From positions 1 through 64,000 of the forward strand of contig VXMD01000018.1 in the NCBI GenBank assembly GCA_009841255.1: a stretch of DNA of 64,000 nt. The letters are read 5' to 3'. This DNA is from Candidatus Poribacteria bacterium (GTDB lineage Bacteria > Poribacteria > WGA-4E > WGA-3G). The position numbers were made by a program, and so were the translations under genes. Below the pieces are notes generated by a model, which saw only the letters and a list, made by a program, of their open reading frames with translations, ran no database searches and was not told the DNA's origin. Shown here piece after piece: positions 1 through 9,854 of this stretch (positions are counted from its first letter, which is position 1; each line of letters opens with the position of its first letter).

Positions 1-240
1 ATAGATTCGCATAAATCTGACAATATGTCAACTTATTTACGGGCTTTACTATAATTATGCCACATCTCCGTTGCCTATACAACAAAAAAACCGGAGACCG
101 GGGATGTAAAGTTTTTGTTATTTCGGTAATAGCGATTTCATCCAGACCCGGTAAGTGCGGTTTCCTAACCTCACCGAGATTCTCTAAAAGATTGACGAAA
201 CGTTTTTTCAATTTCGGACAGTTTGCGCCATAGTCCGTTT
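1..240. other. gene-free left edge, 240 bp
   Basis: No credible coding sequence. The stretch lies downstream of the large minus-strand gene. On the minus strand a weak hairpin (CCGG-TCT-CCGG, bases 91-101) is followed by a run of seven T (84-90), a possible weak intrinsic terminator for that gene. A degenerate copy of the genome's GGTGCGGTTT-type palindrome is at about 150-172. Confidence 0.4.
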
Positions 241-3200
241 CTACTTCCGAATGAACATTTTTCGCGTTGACGTGAAATCTCTAGCAGACAAGGTATAGAA
301 ATAGACACCACTGGCAACTGACTCATCCACTTCATTCTTTCCATCCCAATACGCCGCACGGGTTCTGCTATGATACACTCCTGCAGGCTGATGCCCCAAT
401 GCTAATGTCCGAATCAATGCGCCATTTACGGCGTAGATGCGTAAGGTCACCTCCATAGGCTTTGATAACTGATAGGGTATCCATGTTTCTGGGTTGAATG
501 GATTCGGATAGTTCGCGAGCAGACGCGTCTCCGTGGGACGGATGGCTGTTAAAAGTGATTCGAAGAAGGCGATAGCGTGTTCGTATTTCAGCGATCCATC
601 GCTTTCAGCACGTAAGATGTCAAGCTGCATTGCAAGGCGTGTGGGATCCAAAGCGGTGCGTGTCTCTCCAAATGATGGCGCAGCGGCAGCCACTGGATCG
701 TCAAGCGCCTCAATGACAAGTAGCACGTCTGCTATGTTGACCGCGCCATCGGCATTGACATCAAAGCTCGGATTTGCTGGCGACTTTTCTCCAAGTGCTG
801 TTACGACCAAGAGCAGATCGCTTTTGTTCACTTTCTTATCCTGATTAACATCCTCAGCCCGATCGGGAGTCGCGGGGGGCGTAGCTATCTGCGCGGGGAT
901 AGTTGTGCCACCAAACACAAGTCCACTGGGATTCCCTAAGCCTGTGACGACTTCTTCGGAGTCGCCACCGTTCAAGTTTCGACGACTGATTTTACCGTCA
1001 GAACTTGTGATATAGAACTTCTGCCCTGCGGGATCCACGGCGATATCCGTTGGTGTATCCAAACCCGTGATGAAGTTGGGTTGGATCCCTGATCCGTCTA
1101 CGTTCATCCGGTGCCCTTCCTTCCATGGGTTCAGCCAGTAGAGTTTGCCATTCGTAGCATCAAGGGTAATATCAAGCGGAACGCTCGTTTGAAAATCCTT
1201 GACCAACTGGACGTTTATTCCATCGAGATTTGCAGATCGGATTCTACCGGTGTTCTGACTCGTTTTCTCTGTCCAGTAGAGTTTGTCGTTGGTGATGTCC
1301 ATAACGAGATTCATGGGTGTATCCAAACCTGTGATGAGATCGGGTTGAAACCCTGAACCGTCAACGTTAAGCCGCTGTACCTTCCCCCAAGCGTTCGTCA
1401 CATAGAGTTTTCCATTGACAGCGTCCAGTGCGAGGTCAAGTGGGACGCTTGTTAAGTCCTTGACGAACTGCACGTTTGTGCTATCAAGGTTTGCGCGTCG
1501 GATTCTACCGGTTCTGTCGCTGGTCTTTTCTGTCCAGTATAACTTCCCATCTACCATATCAACAGCCAGGCTGGTTGCTCCCTGGACACTCGGTACAAGA
1601 GTTTCCACTTTTGCACCGACGAGGCGGTGGAGTGTTCCTGTTTCTGCGTCTATCCAATACATCGGAGGGCGTTGGGACTGAGCAATTAGCGCTCGCGGTT
1701 GGGAAACATTGTCGCTTATATCCCTCTGTGCTGTCCGATTCGTTCCACTTATTGATGCACCAATCAGCGCTCGTCCTGTTTCCGCCTCAGCACGAAACAC
1801 TGCGATATTTCTGTCGTTCTGATCCTTGACTAAATAGATGCCACTGACGTGAGTATTAATTATTTCAGCATGTCTGAGCCCACGATTGGCAGGAATACGT
1901 TTTTTAAAGATTTCTGCTCCATCAGGAAGCACTTGATACACTAACACATCAATTTCAGCCAGATTCACGATGAGAACGTGAGTCCTATTTCCTCTGGTTT
2001 TGGACTTTATGAGTTGTGAAAGTTGATTTGGATTGTATGGATTTAAGTTTATCCACTCGTTCCCTCTATTAATGCTGGGATCCCTTAATTGTGCATAGGC
2101 TTCTTCCAATCTTTTCGGCCATTTAAAAGTAGGAGAATCTTGCGGATTGAATCCTCGAAGATGCGGAAGATGAGTCCGAGTGGCAACTGGAGTGTATCGC
2201 CACTTACGATCACCATAAATTTCTGTGAGCAACATTGCCAAGTTCGGATCATATCTTTTCAATTCCGTCCTTGTATTGCCACCATGAACCCTTCTGAAAC
2301 TGCTCCCGCCTTTAGGATCAATCCAAGCATTTGTACCTTCAGCCCAGTACTCGTCTCTATTTGAAGCAGCATAACTGCCTTGCCATAACCTTTTCTTCAT
2401 CGCTGCGTCATACGCGATCTTGAGACGGTCATCAAATTGTGGGGCAACTGTATTCAATCCCACATGGTGTACTGTATGGGCTAATCTGTGAATCAGTTGG
2501 TAACCGTTTGAAGCAGTATCACCCGGATAAGCAAGAAGGTTTTCTTCAGTACAACCTCCGCGCTTCCGCCGATCCCAGTAAAAAGCCGGACGAAGATGGC
2601 TGTGTTCAGGAATCTGGGTCGTCATTTCAGTATACCCTACCACAGTAAAATGGACTTTATTTTGTATCAGAGCATGTAGCAAATCCTGACGGTGCCCAAT
2701 CATCTTGTCGATGAGCCACGCCGCTTCCTTTAGGGCATACGGATTCACCTGCGCAGATGCTATGACCGGAAACCCTTCTACATCAATCCATTGCTGATAA
2801 AATGGATCGAGTTCAAAATAATCACGCACAACAGCAGGAAGTGGTGCAGGTTCAGGAATGTTCCCTCCCCTTACGGAATTCGCTTTCGGTAATTGTTGTA
2901 GATAGGTGTCAACATGTAAGATTCGGATATCCCCATCCTTACCAGTGTCTGTCATAGAAGTATGAATATCCCAAATTCGGAGTATCCCATCTTCAGCACC
3001 AACAACCAGAGAAGTCCCATCATGCGAAAAGTCAATAGGATGAATCCAATCGGTAGGTCCTGGCAACTGAACAACTTTTGTTCCGTCTCCAACCCACCAG
3101 AGACTTACGGACCCGTTACTTGTGCTGGCGATCATTTTTCCATCTGGAGAAAAAGCGATATCATAGTGTTCCGTATTTGGAATTGTGCGCAGCAACTCCC

Positions 3201-3894
3201 AATTGGAAGTATCCCATATTTTGAGATAACCATTCCATCCGGAACTCGCTAAATATCGGTTATCCGATGAAAATTCGACGGCTTTTATATTTTTGGGATT
3301 CGCGTTTAGGCTAACGACAACTTGTCTACTTTTAACATCCCACACTTTCACAGTACCGGGACCATCTCCGGAACCGTCTCCGGCAGCAAGGAGTTGACTG
3401 TCATGTGAGAAGGCTACTGTTCGGACATCCTGGCTGTGTTGAAGTGTCGCTATCTCCGTTTGATGACGTGAGTTCCATAGTTTTACGTGCCGACCACCAC
3501 CTGTGGCAAGAAGCTGCCCATCAGGAGAAAAAGCAATTGACTGGTATCTGTCCGTAAGGTTCCGAGTAGCGATGTTTTGCTGGCTTTGAACGTTCCACAA
3601 ACGGAGGGTTTTGTCGTTGCTTACGCTCGCAAGTAACTCGCCATTCGGAGAAAAAGTAATCGAATTGACTCGACTTGTATGCCCTACAAGCGTTCTCACG
3701 GTATCGTTCTGCAGATTCCAGAGTTTGATGATATTGCTCTCACCAGCACTCGCGACAAGTGATGCATTCACTGGAGAGAATTCCACGGTTCGCACGCCAC
3801 CGCTATGGTCAAGGAGCATTGGTTCTTGTGCGAAACTGATGAGTAAGAAATTTAATAAGAACGTTATGGTAAGAAATAAGCGTTTAAATCGCAT
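241..3894 (-). CDS. secreted WD40 / zincin-like / YWTD propeller / dockerin protein
   Basis: About 1217 aa. I start at the ATG at 3894, not at the longer frame, because it opens directly into a signal peptide (MRFKRLFLTITFLLNF...). Order of domains: WD40 beta-propeller (about 30-330, repeated SPDG...LWN units); a zincin-like segment with HRLAH near residue 468 and EYWAEG near 514; a linker; a YWTD-like propeller (about 740-965, KLYWTEK repeats); a type I dockerin pair (about 1010-1068, DVNQDKKVN and DVNADGAVN loops); and a C-terminal FlgD/T9SS-like sorting domain (about 1120-1217, YPNPFNPET, ending KMFIRK). Known for these families: propellers bind ligands, dockerins bind calcium/cohesin, and the C-terminal domain directs export or anchoring. 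The HExxH glutamate is arginine here, so catalysis is doubtful. Probably a cell-surface binding protein; substrate unknown. Confidence 0.85.
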   Translation of the reverse strand: MRFKRLFLTITFLLNFLLISFAQEPMLLDHSGGVRTVEFSPVNASLVASAGESNIIKLWNLQNDTVRTLVGHTSRVNSITFSPNGELLASVSNDKTLRLWNVQSQQNIATRNLTDRYQSIAFSPDGQLLATGGGRHVKLWNSRHQTEIATLQHSQDVRTVAFSHDSQLLAAGDGSGDGPGTVKVWDVKSRQVVVSLNANPKNIKAVEFSSDNRYLASSGWNGYLKIWDTSNWELLRTIPNTEHYDIAFSPDGKMIASTSNGSVSLWWVGDGTKVVQLPGPTDWIHPIDFSHDGTSLVVGAEDGILRIWDIHTSMTDTGKDGDIRILHVDTYLQQLPKANSVRGGNIPEPAPLPAVVRDYFELDPFYQQWIDVEGFPVIASAQVNPYALKEAAWLIDKMIGHRQDLLHALIQNKVHFTVVGYTEMTTQIPEHSHLRPAFYWDRRKRGGCTEENLLAYPGDTASNGYQLIHRLAHTVHHVGLNTVAPQFDDRLKIAYDAAMKKRLWQGSYAASNRDEYWAEGTNAWIDPKGGSSFRRVHGGNTRTELKRYDPNLAMLLTEIYGDRKWRYTPVATRTHLPHLRGFNPQDSPTFKWPKRLEEAYAQLRDPSINRGNEWINLNPYNPNQLSQLIKSKTRGNRTHVLIVNLAEIDVLVYQVLPDGAEIFKKRIPANRGLRHAEIINTHVSGIYLVKDQNDRNIAVFRAEAETGRALIGASISGTNRTAQRDISDNVSQPRALIAQSQRPPMYWIDAETGTLHRLVGAKVETLVPSVQGATSLAVDMVDGKLYWTEKTSDRTGRIRRANLDSTNVQFVKDLTSVPLDLALDAVNGKLYVTNAWGKVQRLNVDGSGFQPDLITGLDTPMNLVMDITNDKLYWTEKTSQNTGRIRSANLDGINVQLVKDFQTSVPLDITLDATNGKLYWLNPWKEGHRMNVDGSGIQPNFITGLDTPTDIAVDPAGQKFYITSSDGKISRRNLNGGDSEEVVTGLGNPSGLVFGGTTIPAQIATPPATPDRAEDVNQDKKVNKSDLLLVVTALGEKSPANPSFDVNADGAVNIADVLLVIEALDDPVAAAAPSFGETRTALDPTRLAMQLDILRAESDGSLKYEHAIAFFESLLTAIRPTETRLLANYPNPFNPETWIPYQLSKPMEVTLRIYAVNGALIRTLALGHQPAGVYHSRTRAAYWDGKNEVDESVASGVYFYTLSARDFTSTRKMFIRK

Positions 3895-4273
3895 AGAACC
3901 GTTTTCTTCCTTTGATATTTTAACGTAAGTTGCTATGGACAAGATTTTAGCGATGGGGGTTCTGGCATTTTTGTCCCGTAAACTGAGAACAGGCGAGGTT
4001 AGAAAACCTCGCCTGCTCGGAGATTGCTCCTACAGAAGAGATGTAAACTTACTTTTATAGTTCACCATAAATAGTCTCTCAGGTATAATAAGCCAATTTT
4101 TATTTGTCTTCAAATTAAAATATTGTAAATCCCTATATCTAACTAATGACAATTATTTATCCCACCTCCGCTGGCGAGGTTTCCCAGGGGAAATCCGCAG
4201 AAATACCCAAGCCACAAAAAGGGCAGCCACAAGGGCTGCCCCTACACGATGTTCATATATTTTGATAATGTCC
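3895..4273. other. repeat-bearing spacer between recD2 and the secreted protein gene
   Basis: No gene. It holds a perfect hairpin CAGGCGAGGTT-AGAA-AACCTCGCCTG at 3991-4016, a GGCGAGGTTT half-copy with the CCGCAGAAATACCCAAGC repeat at about 4170-4212, and the recD2 terminator candidate at 4216-4241. These short sequences recur in other spacers of the window. Confidence 0.6.
4216..4241 (-). terminator. candidate intrinsic terminator of recD2
   Basis: On the minus strand, 33 bases after the recD2 stop, GGGCAGCC-CTTGT-GGCTGCCC forms a perfect 8-bp stem followed by five T. The stem may also be one of the dispersed palindromes, so termination is inferred from shape only. Confidence 0.5.
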
Positions 4274-6664
4274 CTACCCGTTCCCTTGAAGGCGTTCAGC
4301 GAGGTAACTGTTGCGTTGCATGACTTGGTTGTTACGGATACAGATGCCAAGTGCCTGTTTGGTGCCGACTATTATGACACACTCCTTGGCACGGGTGATG
4401 CCGGTGTAGAGCAAATTCCGCTGTAACATGAGATAGTGTTGCGTGTGTAAAGGGATAACAACGGCGGGATACTCACTCCCCTGCGCTTTGTGGACAGTCG
4501 TGGCATACGCTAAGACGAGTTCTCCGAGGTCTGCGGTATCGTAAGTGACCTGCTTATCAGGGAATTGGATGTACACCTTTTTGTCGAGAGGCTCAATGGC
4601 GAGGACTCTGCCGATATCGCCGTTGAACACGTCGTAGTCGTAGTTGTTGCGGACTTGCATCACTTTATCCCCGACGCGGAAACCGCCTGCGGTTCGCGAT
4701 ACGGGCGAGGTCACCTCGCCCCTACGGGGTCCCTGTCTGTAATTCTGAACGCCGAATCTCGATTTTTCTAAGGGATGGGATACTGGGGAAACCACATATT
4801 CAGGATTCAACACCTCTTGGAGGCGTTTGTTGAAACTTTCAGTGCCAAGTATTCCACGCCGCATCGGGCATAGGAGTTGGATATCGTCTATCGGATGGTA
4901 ATCGTAGTGTTGCGGTAGCCGATCAGCAATGAGAGTGCATATCAATCCAACAATTGCTTCGGGATCCTCCTCCTCCATGAAGAAGAAGTTTCGATCCGTG
5001 TCGCCAGTGAGTTCTGGAAAATCGCCCTTGTTAATGCGATGGGCATTGGTGACGATCATACTCTCCTGTGCCTGGCGGAATATTTCGGTGAGTTGGATGA
5101 CGGGTATCTTATGGGAATCAATGAGTTCTCTGAGGACATTGCCCGCACCGACGGAGGGAAGTTGATCGGTGTCTCCGATGAGGATGACAGTCGTTGTGGG
5201 ACGGATTGCCTGCATCAAGCGGTTCATCAGGACGAGGTCTACCATAGAGGTTTCATCAACAATGACGACATCTGTGTTTAAAGGGTTCTGCCGATTTCGT
5301 TTAAATCCGTTGTTTTGCGGAGAGAATTCAAGGAGCCGATGGATGGTTTTGGCTTCGCGATCGGTTGTCTCACTGAGCCGTTTCGCTGCGCGTCCGGTGG
5401 GTGCTGTCAGGGTGATGCGTCTGCCTTCTGCTTCAAACAGACGAATCATGCCGACAACAGTCGTGGTTTTGCCGGTGCCGGGTCCGCCTGTAAGGATCAT
5501 GGCGGGTGTGGTCATAGCAGTATAAATCGCCTCACGCTGTTGTGTGGCGAAACGGATACGCATATCCGATTCCAACCGGATAAGCGCCTCGGTATAAGCT
5601 TCCTCGGCTTTTAACTGTCCGTGATTGAGGTGCTGTCCACGCCGAGATAGGAGTCTCAAAAACTGGTTTGCGACGCCGAGTTCGGCGTAGTAAAAAGGGG
5701 CAAGGTAGATAGCGGAATGGTTATCGGTTATCGGTTGTCGGTTGTCAGTGGAAAGCGGTTCTTGGTGTGTATCAGAAACCTCTGCCTGATTGCTAACCCC
5801 GTATATATCTTGTTCTTCACCCACATTTATCTGTTCGTCGGCAATCACTACATCTGTAAAACTGGGGTTAATAATTTCCTCTTTTTCGACGAGGGTGGAG
5901 ATCCCTTGCGTAATGGCGTCCGGCTCCTGCTCGAGCATGGTTTGGCACGCTTCAATCAGTTCGGCTCGGCGTTGGAAGACGTGCCCTTCATCTGCTTTCT
6001 GGCTGAGAACGTACTTAATTCCCGCTTGGACGCGTTGCGGGGCATCCTTATCCATGCCAAGTTTCTGTGCGATGGTGTCTGCGGTTACAAAGCCGATACC
6101 GTAAATATCGTCGGCGAGGCGATACGGATCTTCTGTGATGATCGGAATTGCATCGCTTTCATACGTCTTGTAAATCTTTGCGGCGTGTGCGGTGCTGACA
6201 TCGTGCGATTGTAGGAAGAGCATGACGTTTTTTATTTCGCGTTGTGCTTCCCACGCTTCTTTGATGATTTGTACGCGCTTCCGCCCGATACCGGGGACGC
6301 GTGCCAATTTTTCAGGCTCGTTTTCAATGACATCCATGGTATCCATACCGAACTTACGGACGATGAGCGTCGCCATTTTGGGTCCGATGCCTTTGATGAG
6401 ACCGGAGCCGAGATATTTTCTTAATCCGACGACGTTTGCGGGGAGGATGGTTTCATATTTCTCGATTTGGAACTGTCTGCCGTATCTGGGGTTATCTACC
6501 CATTGTCCCTGTAGGAGCAGGCTCTCTCCTGGGTTGATAGATGCCAGACTGCCGACAACAGTGATGAGTTCGGCATGGTCGCGCGCGGAGAGTCTTCCGA
6601 CTGTATAGCCGGTGTCAGGGCTTTCATAGACGATGCGTTCGAGTATCCCCTGTAATGTTTCCAT
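4274..6664 (-). CDS. recD2: RecD-like ATP-dependent DNA helicase (RecD2 type)
   Basis: 796 aa, longer than the 720-750 aa usual for RecD2. This superfamily 1B 5'-3' DNA helicase acts in DNA repair without RecBC. Visible: N-terminal OB-like part, helix-hairpin-helix segments (GSGLIKGIGPKMA, LARVPGIGRKR, about 95-150), Walker A GGPGTGKTT near residue 391, Walker B VVIVDETSMVD, and the C-terminal helicase motif TTVHKAQGSEY. Two stretches look foreign: residues about 303-316 (TDNRQPITDN) are translated from the degenerate CGGTTGTCAGT/CGGTTATC repeat, and residues about 644-657 (GPRRGEVTSPVSR) from a GGGCGAGGTCACCTCGCCC palindrome. Both keep the frame and lie between conserved motifs. No AAGG ribosome site is seen, but the start has the AAATTAAAAAATG context of the E1 repeat end. 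Confidence 0.95.
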   Translation of the reverse strand: METLQGILERIVYESPDTGYTVGRLSARDHAELITVVGSLASINPGESLLLQGQWVDNPRYGRQFQIEKYETILPANVVGLRKYLGSGLIKGIGPKMATLIVRKFGMDTMDVIENEPEKLARVPGIGRKRVQIIKEAWEAQREIKNVMLFLQSHDVSTAHAAKIYKTYESDAIPIITEDPYRLADDIYGIGFVTADTIAQKLGMDKDAPQRVQAGIKYVLSQKADEGHVFQRRAELIEACQTMLEQEPDAITQGISTLVEKEEIINPSFTDVVIADEQINVGEEQDIYGVSNQAEVSDTHQEPLSTDNRQPITDNHSAIYLAPFYYAELGVANQFLRLLSRRGQHLNHGQLKAEEAYTEALIRLESDMRIRFATQQREAIYTAMTTPAMILTGGPGTGKTTTVVGMIRLFEAEGRRITLTAPTGRAAKRLSETTDREAKTIHRLLEFSPQNNGFKRNRQNPLNTDVVIVDETSMVDLVLMNRLMQAIRPTTTVILIGDTDQLPSVGAGNVLRELIDSHKIPVIQLTEIFRQAQESMIVTNAHRINKGDFPELTGDTDRNFFFMEEEDPEAIVGLICTLIADRLPQHYDYHPIDDIQLLCPMRRGILGTESFNKRLQEVLNPEYVVSPVSHPLEKSRFGVQNYRQGPRRGEVTSPVSRTAGGFRVGDKVMQVRNNYDYDVFNGDIGRVLAIEPLDKKVYIQFPDKQVTYDTADLGELVLAYATTVHKAQGSEYPAVVIPLHTQHYLMLQRNLLYTGITRAKECVIIVGTKQALGICIRNNQVMQRNSYLAERLQGNG

Positions 6665-6960
6665 TTTTTAATTTCGCCGTAACGGGGACTGGCAGGACAC
6701 ATTGACATTGGACGGCAATTTCCAAAAATCCGTCTTTCGCTTTCGGAAACCATAGGCTACCGTCTCTGGCTAAGTTTTCAAGACCTCTAAACTACTTTAT
6801 TCACATAGCACCCCTACGGGGTGCAACTTCTTGAATGTCCGATTTCCTATAGACATAACACCCCTACGGGGTGTGAAGAGGTACCTTGCTTTGAAGAAAC
6901 GGACTTTAGAACATTTTATGGACTTTGCAACTTTCCTCCACTGAAGGTGCTGAATGAGAT
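6665..6960. repeat. two copies of an ACCCCTACGGGGT hairpin
   Basis: Two perfect short hairpins lie 50 bp apart: GCACCCC-TAC-GGGGTGC at 6808-6824 and ACACCCC-TAC-GGGGTGT at 6858-6874, each followed by a purine-rich stretch. The spacer separates threonine synthase from recD2, both on the minus strand. No T-run follows on the minus strand, so they look more like repeat units than terminators. Confidence 0.6.
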
Positions 6961-8193
6961 CTATTCAATTTCCGTCATCAGTTTCCGAAAAGCGTTGAGT
7001 TGCGGGGCAATGAGATGTGAGGTATCGGTTTTATTTTCAAGGGCTTCAACGGTTTTGAGTCCGTTACCCGTGATGGCAAGAACTGTAGGCTCATCAGGTT
7101 GAATGTGTCCACTCTCTACCAATTTTCTCGCGGCGGCGAGTGTGACTCCACCCGCGGTTTCCGTGAAGATACCCTCTGTGGAAGCGAGGAGCTTAATTGC
7201 GTCCACGATCTCAACATCGGTGGCGTGCTCGCCGACACCGCCGGAGTTCCGGACTGTGTCAACGGCATAGATACCGTCTGCAGGATTACCGATAGCAAGC
7301 GATTTAGCGATTGTGTTGGGTCTGACAGGTTTTACAAAATCGCTGTTTTCTTTGTATGTATTGACGATGGGTCCACACCCCTCGGCTTGGGCGACATGGA
7401 TTTTAGTGGTCGGTTTATCTATTAACCCCAAAATGTGGAATTCTTTTATAGCTTTGCCAATTTTTGTGATGAGAGAACCCCCAGCGGCGGGTGCGACGAT
7501 ATGTGCGGGTGCCTTCCAACCGAGTTGTTCGAGCAGTTCAAAGCAGAGAGTTTTCGAGCCTTCAGCGTAGAAAGGACGGATGTTGATGTTAACAAATGCC
7601 CACGGATAAATCCCGCCGATCTCACTACAGAGTCGGTTGACATCGTCATAAGTGCCTGTGATACCGACGACTGTTGGACCGTAAACGAGAGATGCGACGA
7701 CCTTGCTCACTTCGAGATCCGCGGGAATGAAGATGAAACAATTCAATTTTGCGATGGCGGCGTGGGCGGCAACGGCGTTGGCGAGGTTGCCGGTGGAGGC
7801 ACAAGAAACAGTGTCAAAATCGAATTCTTTTGCCTTGCTCAAGGCGACGGCTACGACCCGATCTTTGAAAGAAAAGGTCGGATGGCAGACAGTGTCATCT
7901 TTGATATAGAGTTCTTTGATCCCGAGGGCGTCTCCGAGATTTTTCGCTCGGACGAGCGGTGTAAATCCGGTGTTGGTGCCATCTGTCGGTTCCCCATCTA
8001 TCGGCAGGAGATCTGCATAACGCCACATGCTTTCAGGACCGTTTTCTATTGAATGCCTTGAAATAGATTTTTGTATCTCTTCATAGTTATAGTCTACTTC
8101 CAGGGGCCCGAAACAGAATTCGCAAACGTGAAGCGGTTCTTTTGGATATTTCTCACCACATTCACGGCATTTGAGCCCTAATACTTTTTCCAT
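6961..8193 (-). CDS. thrC: threonine synthase
   Basis: 410 aa, full length for the family. It converts O-phosphohomoserine to threonine with pyridoxal phosphate in the cytoplasm. Visible: an N-terminal zinc-ribbon-like segment with paired cysteines (CRECG ... CEFCFGP), the PLP lysine in SFKDR near residue 110, an ASTGNLA phosphate/substrate loop, and a glycine-rich PLP phosphate loop (AAGGS). The start ATG at 8193 lies 12 nt after the AAGG of an E1 repeat, which seems to be its ribosome binding site. No other threonine genes are nearby. The PLP type II fold is certain; threonine synthase rather than a related lyase is the best call because of the N-terminal ribbon and length. Confidence 0.9.
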   Translation of the reverse strand: MEKVLGLKCRECGEKYPKEPLHVCEFCFGPLEVDYNYEEIQKSISRHSIENGPESMWRYADLLPIDGEPTDGTNTGFTPLVRAKNLGDALGIKELYIKDDTVCHPTFSFKDRVVAVALSKAKEFDFDTVSCASTGNLANAVAAHAAIAKLNCFIFIPADLEVSKVVASLVYGPTVVGITGTYDDVNRLCSEIGGIYPWAFVNINIRPFYAEGSKTLCFELLEQLGWKAPAHIVAPAAGGSLITKIGKAIKEFHILGLIDKPTTKIHVAQAEGCGPIVNTYKENSDFVKPVRPNTIAKSLAIGNPADGIYAVDTVRNSGGVGEHATDVEIVDAIKLLASTEGIFTETAGGVTLAAARKLVESGHIQPDEPTVLAITGNGLKTVEALENKTDTSHLIAPQLNAFRKLMTEIE

Positions 8194-8285
8194 ATTTTTA
8201 AGTTTCCTTGCGGTTCGGCCAGACGAGTCTGAACCTTAGCGTGCCTTTGCGTACATCCGCCCTCCATTTCATTACGGGCTACAGG
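8194..8285 (-). repeat. E1 dispersed repeat, start-codon copy (thrC)
   Basis: Read on the minus strand, it runs from GTAGCCCGTAATGAAATGG through GGGCGGATGTACG to CCGAACCGCAAGGAAACTT and ends at AAAAAT before the thrC ATG. Both the GGAGGGCGGAT half and the ACCGAACCGCAAGG half match the other copies. Confidence 0.85.
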
Positions 8286-8532
8286 CCTCGCAAACGAGGT
8301 TTGTAACCCCGTTCTCTGATTACTGACTGCCGACCTTTATTCCTAATTTTCCTTGCGGTTCGGTCAGGCCGGTTAGAACTTTGACGAGCCTCACCGTAAT
8401 CCAGCCCGGCACGTTGTTTGGGCTTACGTTTTTGGTGCTATTAAGATCGTGTGCTCTCGACATTTCGTTCAGAACCAGAAAACGACGATTCCACCAATAA
8501 GAAGATCGTCGGGACACACCATCCTCAGAAGA
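8286..8532. repeat. second, degenerate E1 copy and short repeats
   Basis: No gene here. A GGTTTGTAACCCC palindrome is at about 8298-8312, a TGATTACTGACTGCCGAC stretch at 8320-8338, and a degenerate E1 copy (CCTTGCGGTTCGGTCAGG at 8350-8367, extending to about 8440). This second copy touches no start or stop codon. Confidence 0.6.
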
Positions 8533-9852
8533 TTAAATTGTCAGTTTAACGTTAAATTCGTTTTTTCCGGGTTGTAGTGTGAGACGAATAAAAAGCGAAT
8601 GTTCCCCGATCCACTTGACATCATCGACGTTGGACTCGGTTAATCGTAAACCTTCGTGGTCCCCCCAGACTACTATCCCATAAGGCATTGCCCTCGTTGA
8701 CTCTACCACAATAGTGATATGCAGTTGTGTCCGATGCCGCGTCGGTAAAAAGCCGGTTAGGACGGGTTTATTCGCCTCGGATTGTAACACCCGTTCGCCG
8801 ATATAGTTTTTGATTTCGACGGGCTCCATAACCCCCTCGACGAAGGTGAGTTGACATGCCGCGTCGTAATAATACATTTTTAACGTAGACTTCGGTTCCG
8901 CAGTTTCCTCTTGAATCTCTGGCCGCGCCTCTACAACGGCTGTTGGCTTGGTTCTCTGGCACTGTTTTATGTAATCGTCAACCATTTGAGAAAGGAGTCG
9001 CGGTTTTGTGTCTTGAACACTAACGACGTGTGCGAAGTATGCATCCAGTCGTTCCAATCCTTCTTGTCCGAGGTGGGCAACGGTCAGCGGGTCGATATGC
9101 TCCATATACCCAAGCCACTGACTCCACGCTACGCTTTCTACATAGACATCATAATGCTGTTGTGCTGTTCCGTTTAAGAGTGCTGCGCGGAGATTCTGTG
9201 CGTCTTCAGCAAGATGATCAGCAGTATGGTAGGGGATACCCACAATCTTCTCAAACGATTGCGGAAGATCTGCTTGCGCGATAACGGCATCAAGAGACGC
9301 TGAAGCCTCAAGGGGGTAAAAACATCCGAAACCTCCGCGGTCGACACCGTCAATTTCAGGAACATTAGACGCTGCCGCACCCACATTCTGCTGATTCCAG
9401 TGGTAACCCCAAAGTCCTTGGAACCCGGTCTGCTCAAGTGCCCGTAGGAGCGTATCATTCTTGAAGACTGCGCCTGCGACGTTAATTTCCGCCCAAGGCA
9501 GTGTCCGTGTGAGTTTTTCCCGTTCCCTGATTATGTGTTCCGGCAATTTCTCCCGCATGGTGACGAGATGTGATGCCATGGCTTCTGTACTGGCGCCTGG
9601 ATTTGCGTTTCTTTCAGCCTCCCAACTTGTTTCCCATATCGGTCTGATGTCAAGCATCAACAAAGGGGCGTCCGCGTTCTCTGTATGGAATGTTGTGAGC
9701 AACCTCGCGACGACTGGCGCAGACTTGGTATCGACTGCCCATGTTATGGGTATACCGTGTTTATGCGCAACTTTTGCTAACAGTCGAACACCTTCAAGTA
9801 GCCGCTCCCGGTCTTCTGCTATTGCTGTGCTCACCAATCCGTAACTCAGCAT
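8533..9852 (-). CDS. polysaccharide-deacetylase-like (NodB-fold) protein, function unknown
   Basis: 439 aa, no signal peptide. The first 280 residues look like a beta/alpha barrel of the polysaccharide deacetylase/GH57-like group: LLAKVAHKHGIPITWAVD near the N-terminus and GFQGLWGYHW near residue 150, with scattered Asp/His. The clear deacetylase metal triad is not obvious. The last 100 residues look like a beta-sandwich (QLHITIVVES..., VKWIGEHSLFIRLTL). The ATG follows the stop of the upstream aldolase gene by only 2 bp, so the two are one operon. I do not recognise a specific function; a sugar-processing enzyme that works with the aldolase is a guess. Confidence 0.7.
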   Translation of the reverse strand: MLSYGLVSTAIAEDRERLLEGVRLLAKVAHKHGIPITWAVDTKSAPVVARLLTTFHTENADAPLLMLDIRPIWETSWEAERNANPGASTEAMASHLVTMREKLPEHIIREREKLTRTLPWAEINVAGAVFKNDTLLRALEQTGFQGLWGYHWNQQNVGAAASNVPEIDGVDRGGFGCFYPLEASASLDAVIAQADLPQSFEKIVGIPYHTADHLAEDAQNLRAALLNGTAQQHYDVYVESVAWSQWLGYMEHIDPLTVAHLGQEGLERLDAYFAHVVSVQDTKPRLLSQMVDDYIKQCQRTKPTAVVEARPEIQEETAEPKSTLKMYYYDAACQLTFVEGVMEPVEIKNYIGERVLQSEANKPVLTGFLPTRHRTQLHITIVVESTRAMPYGIVVWGDHEGLRLTESNVDDVKWIGEHSLFIRLTLQPGKNEFNVKLTI

Positions 9853-9854
9853 TA

